DNA of 43,180 nucleotides from contig NZ_JACJSJ010000072.1 in the NCBI RefSeq assembly GCF_014698115.1, positions 1-43,180 of the forward strand, written 5' to 3'. Within the stretch, counting starts at the first letter, position 1; each line of letters begins with the position of its first letter. Origin of the DNA: Nostoc sp. FACHB-973. Its GTDB lineage: Bacteria > Cyanobacteriota > Cyanobacteriia > Cyanobacteriales > Nostocaceae. Made by a program: the position numbers and the translations under genes. The notes below the pieces were generated by a model that worked only from the letters and a program-made list of their open reading frames with translations, had not been told where the DNA came from and made no database searches. This document shows, in pieces, positions 30,101-33,378 of the stretch.

Positions 30101-33100
30101 CTAATATCGATTCTCTGGGGCGGACTAATCGTTTTGAATATGATGCTTCTGGACGTAAAACCGCAGATATCGATGCCGCAGGCAACAGACGAGAGTATAC
30201 CTATGACCTAGCGGGTAATTTGATTAAGCTCAAAGACTATAACGGCTATACAGAAACTTACACCTACGATGCCGCAGGACGGCAAACATCAATCACTGAC
30301 GACCAAGGACAAACAGTTAAGTTTGAATATGATGCTTTGGGTCGAACCACCAAAGTAACTTTCCCCGATGGCACGAGTAATACTTCTACCTATGATGCGG
30401 TTGGCAATCCTCTAAAAGTTACCTACAACAATGGTACTTTCGTTGAACAAAAGTACGATGCTCTTGGCAACGTGCTTGAGCAGAAAAATCAACTCGGTGA
30501 AAAGGTATCCTACACTTACAACAAGGATGGTTCACCAGCTACTTTCACAGATGCTCAAGGCGGAGTAACTAAATATGTCTACGATACCCTTGGTAATTTG
30601 ATCGAGACTATTTACCCCGATGGTACAAAAAGTAGTAATAGTGCGGATAACAAGCCAATTGTGCCGGGTACAACAATTACCACGAAAAATGCAGTTGGTT
30701 ATGAATTTAAGATTGAGCGTAGCCTCAAAAATCAAATTACTGCGATTGTTGCACCTAATGGCGATCGCGCAAGTTATGCCTATGATGAACTTGGCAATTT
30801 AATCCAGGAGACTGATTTTCGGGGTAAAGTTACCAAGTATGAATATGACACTGCTGGTAGACGGACAGCAAGAATTCTACCTCAAGGACAAAGAGAAGAG
30901 TTTACCTATAACGAATTTGATGAACTAGTCTCTGCAAAAGACTTTGCCGGACAGGTATTCAACTACACCTATGATGATGTTGGCAATCTAATTAAGAGTG
31001 ATTTACCTGACAACACTAGTGTAAAGTATGACTATGGTACGGATGGGACTCTTTCTCAAGTCACTGACGCTTCTGGTACAGTTACGTTTACTTATGACTC
31101 GCTAGGAAGAGTTATTAAACAGACCAACCCCGATGGGCGCGCAATTGAATATGGCTATGACAGCTTTGGTAGAACGAATTTAATTAAAACTGCTGCGGGA
31201 ACTACTAACTATCTCTATAGTGACGATGGATTGCTCGAAAGCATCACTGATTCCAGAGTAGGTGTAACCAGTTTTACCTACTACGAAAATGGACTGCTCA
31301 AGACTAAGACGCTGCCTAATGGAGTAGTTGAAACTTATACCTGGGATAACTTAGGTCTTCTTGCCAAAATTGAACAAAGAAATGCTGCTAACGCAGTGAT
31401 TTCTAGATACAGTTATCAGCGTGATGCCATTGGCAATGTGATCAAGATCGATGAAAATGTCGGTTTAGCTTCCCAAAGCACGATTACTTACACTTATGAT
31501 GCCCTCAATCGTCTTACCACTGAAAACATTGATCTGCTTGCTGGTAATGACCGTATAATTACTTACACTTATGATGGTGCTGGTAATCGCCTACAACGCA
31601 ATGATTCGCTACTTGGCATCACTACTTACATCTACGGTAATAATAATCAGCTTTCTAGCGAAACTATTGATGGTGTAACTACAAGTTATACCTACGATGC
31701 CAATGGTAATCGTTTAACTGCAATCAGTCCTACACTGAAGGTCTTTTACGAGTGGAATACGCTGAATCTATTGGTAGGATTGACTCAAAAAGATGTCAAT
31801 GATCTAACCCTGCATCAATACACATATAGTTACGATAGTCAAGGTAATCGCATTTCTCAGGTTGTGGATGGGTTAGAAACCAAATACTTACTTGACTATA
31901 GCCAGCCTTATGTGCAAGTCAGAGAAGAGTATCGAGGTAATACCATAACCGCTGCATACATTAATGATGGTACTCAGTCCCCCCTAGTTCGTCTGCAATC
32001 TGGAAGTGCAGAGTACTACTTAGGCGATCGCCAAGATAGTACGAAAGTACTGACAGATGCTTCAGGAGCCGTTACCCAAAGATATACTTATGATGCCTAC
32101 GGTCGCATCCTGCAACAAACTGGTACAAGTAATAACCAATATCTATACGCCGGAGAACAATACGACAAAGGAACTGGATTACAATACCTGCGATCGCGCT
32201 ACAACGACCTGAATGCAGGTAGTTTTATTAGCCGAGATACCTATGAAGGCGAGATTAATGACCCATCATCGCGGAACCAATATGTCTACGCCAAAGCCAA
32301 TCCCGTAGCCTATGTTGACCCAAGTGGCTACTTTACTTTAGGAGAGTTTTCTGCATCGCAGACAATTCAAGACATTCTCAATGGACTACAGGAATCACAG
32401 AGAATCTTTACGGTACTTAACTTTGAAGATAAAATCAACTTCTGGTCTACTGTCCTATTTCTCTCAGGAGTCACAATAGAACTTTTCGCATCTTATATCC
32501 AGTCTTGGCCGTTTGGTGGCGTTGTGAATAATATTTTTGGTACTACTGGTGGATCAACTTCTGGTGCTGTTGGTTCTCCTATTAGTCCCTTTAACACTTT
32601 TGCCACTGAATATAAAATATTTAAGCCTGCTACTAGCAAATATCTAGAAAAGATTGAATATGGCTGGGGGCCAGGCGTCAGATTTAATGCCGATAAAGGT
32701 GGATTGAGCAACGGCAGCATTGGCATCCTGTTTACAGGATTCTTTGGTGTTGAAGGCAAATATGGAAAAACAAAACCGCCGGCAGGTAGTAAAGATCTCG
32801 CGCAATCAGGAGTCAAAGTAAAAGTTGGTTTTACTTTAGAACAATCACTCACCTTAACTAAGTTAGGTTCAACACAATTGAAACCTAAAGTTAAAGTATT
32901 TGCCGCAGTTGGTCAAGAATTTGTCCTAAATGAGAGAAAAGTTGAAGCAAAAGGCATCGGCAGTCTTACATTGTCCAAATTTGTAATTGGTTTCGAGTTG
33001 AAGGGGAACCAAAAATTTAACGGCAAATCATTCCTTGATGGCGGTGCTGTGGAGATTAACACTTATGCCGGACTAACTTTAGGAGAGGCGGTTGCTGCTA

Positions 33101-33234
33101 ATGGTTGGGGATCGGCGATCGGTAAATACAAATTTAGTATCTTTGGGATCAGATACATAAATGATACGAAAAAAGGCACGGCAGGAATTGAACTCAATTT
33201 CTTTGGTTCGGCTACTGATGGACTTATTTTATAA
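12163..33234 (+). CDS. Giant 7023-aa cadherin/PPC/vWA/Rhs fusion protein
   Basis: One uninterrupted frame of 21 kb. Approximate order by residue: DUF4114 (95-184, with AWEDLLGGGDRDFNDM), beta-helix-like stretch (226-540), Ig-like domains (546-750), tandem-95/cadherin-like domain (751-866), cadherin and He_PIG domains (867-1476), a region of unknown type (1477-1750), He_PIG domains (1753-1903), 22 PPC-like domains (1907-4143), the split second half of a He_PIG domain (4156-4186), a He_PIG domain (4190-4281), SdrD_B split by a vWA domain (4284-4605), seven He_PIG (4608-5273), Ig-like (5275-5473), Rhs shell with YD repeats (5475-6722), unknown tail (6723-7023). There is no Sec signal peptide, so export by a type I-like or other dedicated route is likely (inference). 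The role is probably a cell-surface or released adhesin, possibly delivering its tail as Rhs proteins do. The start has a weak ribosome binding site. Confidence 0.9.
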   Translation: MTTTENGITPIINSDGISTGVFVVSQPIDQLTPVGFKLSSYDASYITEFGVFKVDDDLGTIQGVKPGDPNYAFLALSTADRRSLISAYQPVGTVYENYIAKGGERLVFYVAPNSTANTVQTNNPANTPQIPSLLFSTPIANPDKINHVKLETFSDGITQLAWEDLLGGGDRDFNDMVIQIQLDDAVSEDTSTPQGGQTQQTPTAQFIADANVAGAALEVQPNSQSKFAIVAEGTLTINGGGDFDGLPLDPTDDALIHAAKGFTLNNTPVLPVQRDSNGNPILGQSGKPLLVDNALTVAAGYQFSNANNNPYGNLLPPQVVQSPVVNIPNYADLKQQELNRRVPTGTPTLVFNVAANPINNARDWNLKFPPPVTGSQPQVVRVTNGGLTIPNGIDLSNYVIIVEQGDINFNGSGHDFTNVMLITNNGNINLAAVHSTNLAVFASGSINMNNQARFGDFTLLATGSTSSSINFNGATTTTQTNSNLRIISQGDIQFNGSSQTRGALQSRRNIIFDGQSTLYGTVEAKGNIIFNGQATVFCTTIASPDTTPPVISANLARDTAPSGTTNSDRITFDPTITGQVTDNSAIVEFKAGFDNTPSTSYVNVLPDLSANGSFTFSRVRLEQIYGATLPDGVHTLHLQAKDQYNNLSTSEFTFTLDTKLNVSLSLDPAFDTAPVGDNQTTLSVVAIAGQTEPGITLTLSPGVTTTADATGKFVFENVELVLGDNLLQVQGIDVAGNQTTTGLTIKRLPPPNQLPIIADITKTVNEDSVLTLSATDFINAFSDANGDSLSQIRITNLPNNGVLQFNGVTVVPGQEILANQLGNLTFTPAANFNGTVSFNWNATDGVSYASTDAALTITVAPVNDAPTELALSPTVTLENVPSNTKIGNFSTTDIDVGDTFTYSLVTGTGSTDNAAFTIVNDELRIKASPDFETKSAYSIRVKTTDAGSLSFEQVFAINVTNVNEAPTALTLSSNTIAENVASNSLIGTLSTTDPDVSDTFTYSLVTGTGDDDNAAFVIVDNELRISQSPDFETKSAYSIRVRTTDAGGLSFEQVFAINITNVNEAPIFTSTAVTNADTGSAYTYTITTADPDTGDTRVLSAPTLPTWLTFIDNGDGTAILSGTPTATATGANQVVLQVTDAGGLKANQSFTITVIAANLAPTALSLTPTAVNENVPVNTKVGTFSTVDPNTGDTFTYSLVTGTGSTDNSAFTIVSDELRLQVSPDYEIKNSYSIRVKTTDQGGLSFESPFTVTVNDIFNENPPSNIQLSNNLIAENSPNLTVIGELSTTDLDVGQTHTYTLVNDAGGRFTLFNGKQLAVENGNLLDYETNTNHTIRIRTTDSGIPSLSFEKDLTINVGNVNEAPIFTSNPDPSNPQQSGDVGELYRYNIATSDPENHNRTLTAVLANSANPSAPLPLPSWLTFTDNGDGTGVLSGTPGVTDAGLYTVVVTATDNPNPPLAPGSLSSTQTVFIGTNIILREQTNFSPNLATTFTVPQTPSTLSFKVQPVAPATSIFDSTDPNSINDAFEVELLDTNGKSLVHTFAANKTSFFNLTEGEPVGLGAGTTYNAATGVVTLNLTGINPTQANLRFRLVNNDTDTASAVLISNLTIAPAPVGSQAPVQTAFTDSTRLNQPINFSEVANVTPSIAPQYGKTTFDAKAGLLYADVALKNVGSYAINGSLLLAVKNISDPTVQLRDPDGLTPDGLPYYDFSKLVADGKLDPTELSAVGSLVFYNPNQVQFTYKLEVLSVLNHDPVIVTAPVKEAIASLPYQYDVDATDADSDTLTYKLLTAPNGMAINADTGLITWTPNTANVGNQQIKVEVSDGRGGIAEQEYTLAVITTPPNRPPIFTSFPEVDAYINKLYSYDANAVDPDQDPINFSLIIGPNGMTVNPDTGLVQWTPPAALVLGDTVLGRIGIVGEKDEFTFSGTAGERIYFDSLQYSGDYYRWNFSVYSPSGQQVLNADLRDNNIITLQENGNYRVVVDTTGDFVGTYGFSTINLGLVTVVPFDTVIQGKLTPGSQDDTYRFRGAQGQKLFFDRISASGNLDWVLYNEDNQVVTSSGFSDLELYLPKDGEYTLALRGREAFTSQVDYSFEIITPDEITQPMSLGSINTPNVVSGEITEKGEEDFYTFTGTAGQRVYFDRLFQNPTGSYSLNARLYNPTGQEILERNFQYGDDPEPIILNENGTYRVRIDGSGENTGTYSFSILDLSLATAINLDTTYTTTLDPGQETHLYSFTGAANQRLFLDRLSNSGNANWTLYDSGNNVLSNQNLAYDMEVVLSRAETYTLAIRGNNNTNAVNYSFRLITPDTITSPLTLNSAVVTTISEKGERDVYTFTGTKGQRLFLDTLAQTTNTRATLTSPSGINVINDRPMYNDTWYDPVILLEDGVYNLTIDGYEESTDSYGFRLVDVTAAPSLTAETLTTGTINPGNAIQFYQFTGNTGDRIYFDSQATVPNTNWHLYSPDNRELYETGLSSDFEYVLAGSGTYYLMLRGENATATNYSIQLVTTTSPATAYTLNTLTTGNITKLGEQDTYSFDGTAGQVLYFDPQSGVSNITAKIYSPRGALIFDGNTSTDSPNLTLLETGSYQIVFDGYSDTIGAYSFRVATIAAQSALTLGSAFTGSLAAQETKLYTINGSKGQQLAFDSLAAVSGADWVLYAPSTQPTTGTTVLGSAGLGSDFTRVLPSDGTYILALRNNSASAVNFNVQVNSTVPSAVVNSGLGVLYNSTLSVGGEVDEYTFTAKAGTLVFLDGQGNDSQKRVRLYNPSGTAVFDNADNQADYGPYLLQESGTYRIQAYGSPTTTGAYKFQLLDLEAASALSLNTVTNVPLAAKETKAYKFTGAVGQKIWFDALNTAFPNITARLYNPNGYQIYAQGDLRNDIGLQTITQSGTYYLVLSSDNTAAATASFRVLDNTAATNLTLDTVVSGNFGTNKNEAILYNFTGTKGDRLYFDRTDGSYYNFWRLQTPDGAELLTQRLSYDFELVLPSSGEYILSLYSYGDSSSTYSFKVVTPTPGTAAYTIGSTVSGTIGEAGEQDTYTFTGTAGQRLWFDSLFAADGRIQGKLYSPTTVELWNTALSSDREFTTLTETGSYRFVVDSTDEFTGNYSFRFLDEAAATSTTLDTAITGDFGTSQREARIYSFTGTQGQSIYFDSDNSDYYNLYYFYAPGTSDGQRLFAQRLSYDQEGASTVLPTTGKYTLVFAGFGGTDNTYNLQMVTPTFVTTALTLGSTVNGTISEPGEQDTYTFTGSKGQQLWFDSLLYSDYRIRATLYTPSGKTTTWNNFLIRDDQEITVLDEAGTYRLVIDADNDFTGNYSFRILDTASATPVNLDADIAGNFGTTQREAKTYSFTGTKGQKLYFDSDNSDYYNYYYVYNTNGKRLFSQHLSYDYEAATLPDNGKYTLVVAGYERPDNDFNLRIVTPTFVTTPYTIGSTVSSSITEAGEQDTYTFTSSKGQQLWFDSLLYSDYRIRVKLYDTNGDEVFNQYVRDDREPVTLAEQGTYRLVIDGDDDFTGAYSFRLLDFATAPVLTLDTPVTGNFGTSQREALIYRFNGIQGQHIYFDRTEGEFYNYYYLYSPNGQRLFSQYFDRDQELDLPENGQYTVVFSGNERPNNNFGITVVTPQAITTALTLGSKVTNSISEAGEQDTYTFTGAVGEKLFFDALTGNGNLRVRLYGPSNDLLVDRDTNSDWPLVTLFDSGNYRLVVDGYDNITGNYSFTLSDLAQVQPLTFGTPVTNTLEPGNSVALYRFDGTPGKIIKFDLTAASWTGANWVLYDPTGRAVETPSASSPDFTTGLSAAGSYTLAIVGNSATSVPYSFQVNDVSVAPVTSSGLGVVRQGTLAAGAVDEYTFTTNAGTLVLLDSLNDSNSLIRARLLNPDGTYVFSDHDSRFDRGPILLEQTGTYKLQIFGYYTTSSGAYKFNLLELPKRLGGPGVSYLELGSPVSGSLTGLEAKVYTFQAVNGLRAMFNGMTGDNVAATLYNSSGTQIFNSSNFRWFDNGLYTLTQNDYYYLVISNEQAANRNYSFQLLDSVSSPELLENIPQQGSLASGQQGYIYRFSANAGERIFVDNLSTNAPDGNYRWKIYSPNNSVLDDDFQGYDLEVASISQTGEYLLYIQGGPGTAAINYNFRVSTQKPNATDVITPGIGLSSSTDDGSLGLFPVKLAVKDNKGGSAIQEYKIRLWPDPDNSSPVIISTADTKFGLDEKGYTYQLKAIDPDQDALVYRLIDSPTGALINSDTGELLWFPESTVKAGDQANFTVEVSDRRGGKDVQKFTVDVFAALGKIQGAVFDDLNGNGLLDSKLVKGIDPAIVFAIDVSGSTEAPFHGKGEYENVKTVLDAEVAAALAMVDAVIAQGAGNTVKFGIIPHQISAVIQDMDPVTSGIQSYTTALADKDNNGISDIKQILQSYTPNGSNNFTTALSTIDTLFSQALSGTPNLIFMSDGYGPLDATVAANVAKDIKDRGGNVTAFAIGEASTLSTLQKIDPEAIKLTDIEELVNLFLGFDPRYAIEPFVDDVTVYLDVNNNGVFDNSEPYQITKQDTTPNPLGVSTKFYFTFDDVLPGNYTVRTVVPSGYTLTAPPTGSFADTFTVNGENYNHLFGISKVSTPPNQNPVFTTTPAALTTLKAGELLKYNADAQDPDADRLTYSLVLAPEGMTVDQETGNVIWNPTKQQVEKYYADLKVQQDRLNAIGRGAFAPTVVEFNVLLTVKDGRGGQALQYLNVQLLPENAKPVFTSTFPDDAKPQVGKQFTYQATATDPDGDSLTFEVVGLPTGATINTSTGLLTWTPTAGQLGDRQFTIKVKDGKGGESLQVAQAIVINPVANNLPVITSTPRTSTRLGNSYFYEITATDADGDALTYSLQTAPTGMTIAKNVIAWTPAANQSGNTNVVVKVTDSQGGSTNQSFTINVGYQAPNLAPVITSAPDFVTNLEQEYQYDLKGNDPDGDRLIWSLDNAPNGMVLDPTTGALRWQPKSTQIGDYTVAIRLSDNYGLYVGQEYTLTVTGTNTPPLFVSNPNTRAGVGQKYTYSVVAKDAENDVITYTLNRRPADMTIDANGQIEWTPQAAGTYEIEVQARDAQGAAATQAYKIEVGTTAINQAPTITSTPKYVAILGSAYSYDVDATDPEGGALTYQLINNGGATGLAINATTGLLTWATPVAGNYQVVVGAVDAQGLGAAQGFTLTARANAPAVIRSTPITTASPDQLYRYDVQASDPEGGKLTYKLDTTSVGKGIVIDDQGRVSWTPKLAQVGTHNIVLTVTDDAGATTQQSYNLVVAADNTAPQVKLQFAGFNPTNLGSQITFRAQATDNVKVANLQLLVGGTPVALDAFGQATVKLNTAGNINIIARATDGAGNVKEDAVVITVIDPSQPANAPEVALDLDRIANGVITKVTDIFGQVTDADDNLKDYVVEVAPIGTDNWITMFKGSAEVASSNSLGKFDPTFIADGTYQVRLTATDDTGLSSSIGGEIDVVSGQLKLGEFKLSFTDLEIIVGSLPITLRRTYDSLALDATSDVAPGWALDYQNVDLRTSLGKDQSLIDYGIPSNAFDDRTKVYITIPGLERQVFEFEPVGSRFNRFFSDPSANLYIPRFKAVGSTSSTLTISNAESDSSLVLQDPNGKYRSLSGLGYDPANSYFNAKYVLTTKDGKIYQIDPTTGNIETVTTPQGEKLTYTDAFIQSSFGPKVTFKRDAQGRITSVVDPDGKEIKYTYDAKGDLVAVTDRGNNTTKFEYNSTKAHYLDRIIDPLNREVARTEYDDQGRLKTYKNAAGNAIAFTYDPNLQKEVITDGLGHPTTYFYDERGNTVSTIDALGYEIKSEYDSNNNLTKQTDQLGNVSTYKYDSNGYLSQETDLLGYTTTFVNDANGRVTSATDPNGNVTKQSFSTSGLLNSATDYRGNLSKYTYNANGSATSLGLNGAVLYKMDYNSQGLLASSTDANGGITKYTYNSAGNIIQSERIVTTVNGSTQSVITKTEYDDNGRIIANIDSLGRTNRFEYDASGRKTADIDAAGNRREYTYDLAGNLIKLKDYNGYTETYTYDAAGRQTSITDDQGQTVKFEYDALGRTTKVTFPDGTSNTSTYDAVGNPLKVTYNNGTFVEQKYDALGNVLEQKNQLGEKVSYTYNKDGSPATFTDAQGGVTKYVYDTLGNLIETIYPDGTKSSNSADNKPIVPGTTITTKNAVGYEFKIERSLKNQITAIVAPNGDRASYAYDELGNLIQETDFRGKVTKYEYDTAGRRTARILPQGQREEFTYNEFDELVSAKDFAGQVFNYTYDDVGNLIKSDLPDNTSVKYDYGTDGTLSQVTDASGTVTFTYDSLGRVIKQTNPDGRAIEYGYDSFGRTNLIKTAAGTTNYLYSDDGLLESITDSRVGVTSFTYYENGLLKTKTLPNGVVETYTWDNLGLLAKIEQRNAANAVISRYSYQRDAIGNVIKIDENVGLASQSTITYTYDALNRLTTENIDLLAGNDRIITYTYDGAGNRLQRNDSLLGITTYIYGNNNQLSSETIDGVTTSYTYDANGNRLTAISPTLKVFYEWNTLNLLVGLTQKDVNDLTLHQYTYSYDSQGNRISQVVDGLETKYLLDYSQPYVQVREEYRGNTITAAYINDGTQSPLVRLQSGSAEYYLGDRQDSTKVLTDASGAVTQRYTYDAYGRILQQTGTSNNQYLYAGEQYDKGTGLQYLRSRYNDLNAGSFISRDTYEGEINDPSSRNQYVYAKANPVAYVDPSGYFTLGEFSASQTIQDILNGLQESQRIFTVLNFEDKINFWSTVLFLSGVTIELFASYIQSWPFGGVVNNIFGTTGGSTSGAVGSPISPFNTFATEYKIFKPATSKYLEKIEYGWGPGVRFNADKGGLSNGSIGILFTGFFGVEGKYGKTKPPAGSKDLAQSGVKVKVGFTLEQSLTLTKLGSTQLKPKVKVFAAVGQEFVLNERKVEAKGIGSLTLSKFVIGFELKGNQKFNGKSFLDGGAVEINTYAGLTLGEAVAANGWGSAIGKYKFSIFGIRYINDTKKGTAGIELNFFGSATDGLIL
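14761..15360 (+). repeat. Tandem pair of near-identical cadherin units in the giant gene
   Basis: Two units of exactly 300 bp (14761-15060 and 15061-15360) share long nearly identical stretches, for example the DNA for PDFETKSAYSIRV and LSFEQVFAIN. The register is kept to the codon. This indicates a recent in-frame duplication. Two more diverged cadherin units follow at about 15650-15950 and 15951-16250, with He_PIG domains after units 2 and 4. Confidence 0.8.
17881..24590 (+). repeat. Array of 22 PPC-like beta-domains in the giant gene
   Basis: The motif YTFTGTAGQRLWFD or a variant recurs 22 times by my count, about every 305 bp. Each unit resembles the bacterial pre-peptidase C-terminal (PPC) jelly-roll fold: a strand pair, then a LYxPxG turn, then GxYxLxIxGxxxxTGxYSF. 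In the later part units alternate between a GEQDTYTF type and a GNFGTSQREAxxYSF type, giving a super-repeat of about 203 residues. Units at 21889 and 22498 are nearly identical over about 80 bp at an offset of 609 bp, so that part duplicated recently. The array interrupts a He_PIG domain (see findings). Confidence 0.8.
25084..25680 (+). other. von Willebrand A domain inside the giant protein
   Basis: Residues about 4308-4506 read AIVFAIDVSGST, a canonical MIDAS motif DxSxS with Asp 4317, then a long helix, SNNFTTAL supplying the MIDAS Thr, and LIFMSDGYGP with the MIDAS Asp, then GGNVTAFAIG. All metal-site residues are present, so ligand binding through a divalent cation is expected. It is embedded in an SdrD_B-like beta-sandwich: VFDDLNGNGLLD lies before it and VTVYLDVNNNGVFD after it. 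Confidence 0.85.
28584..32328 (+). other. Rhs/YD-repeat shell of the giant protein
   Basis: The segment opens with a typical Rhs entry region (LPITLRRTYDSL, WALDYQN). It continues with many YD repeats of the form YTYDAxGNL, and closes with the Rhs core end: YLYAGEQYD, LQYLRSRYND, SRDTYEG, NQYVYAKANPV and the hallmark PVAYVDPSG (P6714, D6719, P6720, G6722). In known Rhs and TcC proteins this shell encloses the C-terminal tail and cleaves after the DPxG motif. All hallmarks are intact. Confidence 0.85.
32329..33231 (+). other. Unrecognised C-terminal tail behind the Rhs core
   Basis: This is the 301-residue module in the place where Rhs proteins carry their variable toxin. It has a hydrophobic or amphipathic segment (INFWSTVLFLSGVTIELFAS) followed by about 200 residues of Gly-rich, alternating beta-strands (GIGSLTLSKFVIGFELKG and similar). 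It matches no nuclease, deaminase, ADP-ribosyltransferase or other toxin motif that I know. A membrane-active beta-structure is one reading; a non-toxic structural cap is another. Confidence 0.55.
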
Positions 33235-33271
33235 TTGCTAGCGGCCAAATGCATAGGCGTTACCCAGAGGT

Positions 33272-33298
33272 TGGGTTGAAATTATCTAACTCAACCCA
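33272..33298 (+). terminator. Hairpin behind the giant gene
   Basis: TGGGTTGA and TCAACCCA form an 8-bp perfect stem with an 11-nt loop, about 40 bp after the stop codon. There is no T-tract, so it may be a mRNA 3'-end stabiliser and not an intrinsic terminator. Confidence 0.4.
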
Positions 33299-33378
33299 CT
33301 AATACCAAGTCTCTATAAAGATGCGCCTAATTATTGTGAAATACTGCGTAACTTTACTTTGCGTTAAAAAAAAGCTAA

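Noticed and set aside
12696..33254. Many other antisense or out-of-frame ORFs of 60-120 codons within the giant gene
   Set aside because: They are shadows of a long repetitive gene. None has a credible start or family.
33272..33298. Strong intrinsic terminator after the giant gene
   Set aside because: The stem is only 8 bp and no T-run follows, so I list it with low confidence only.
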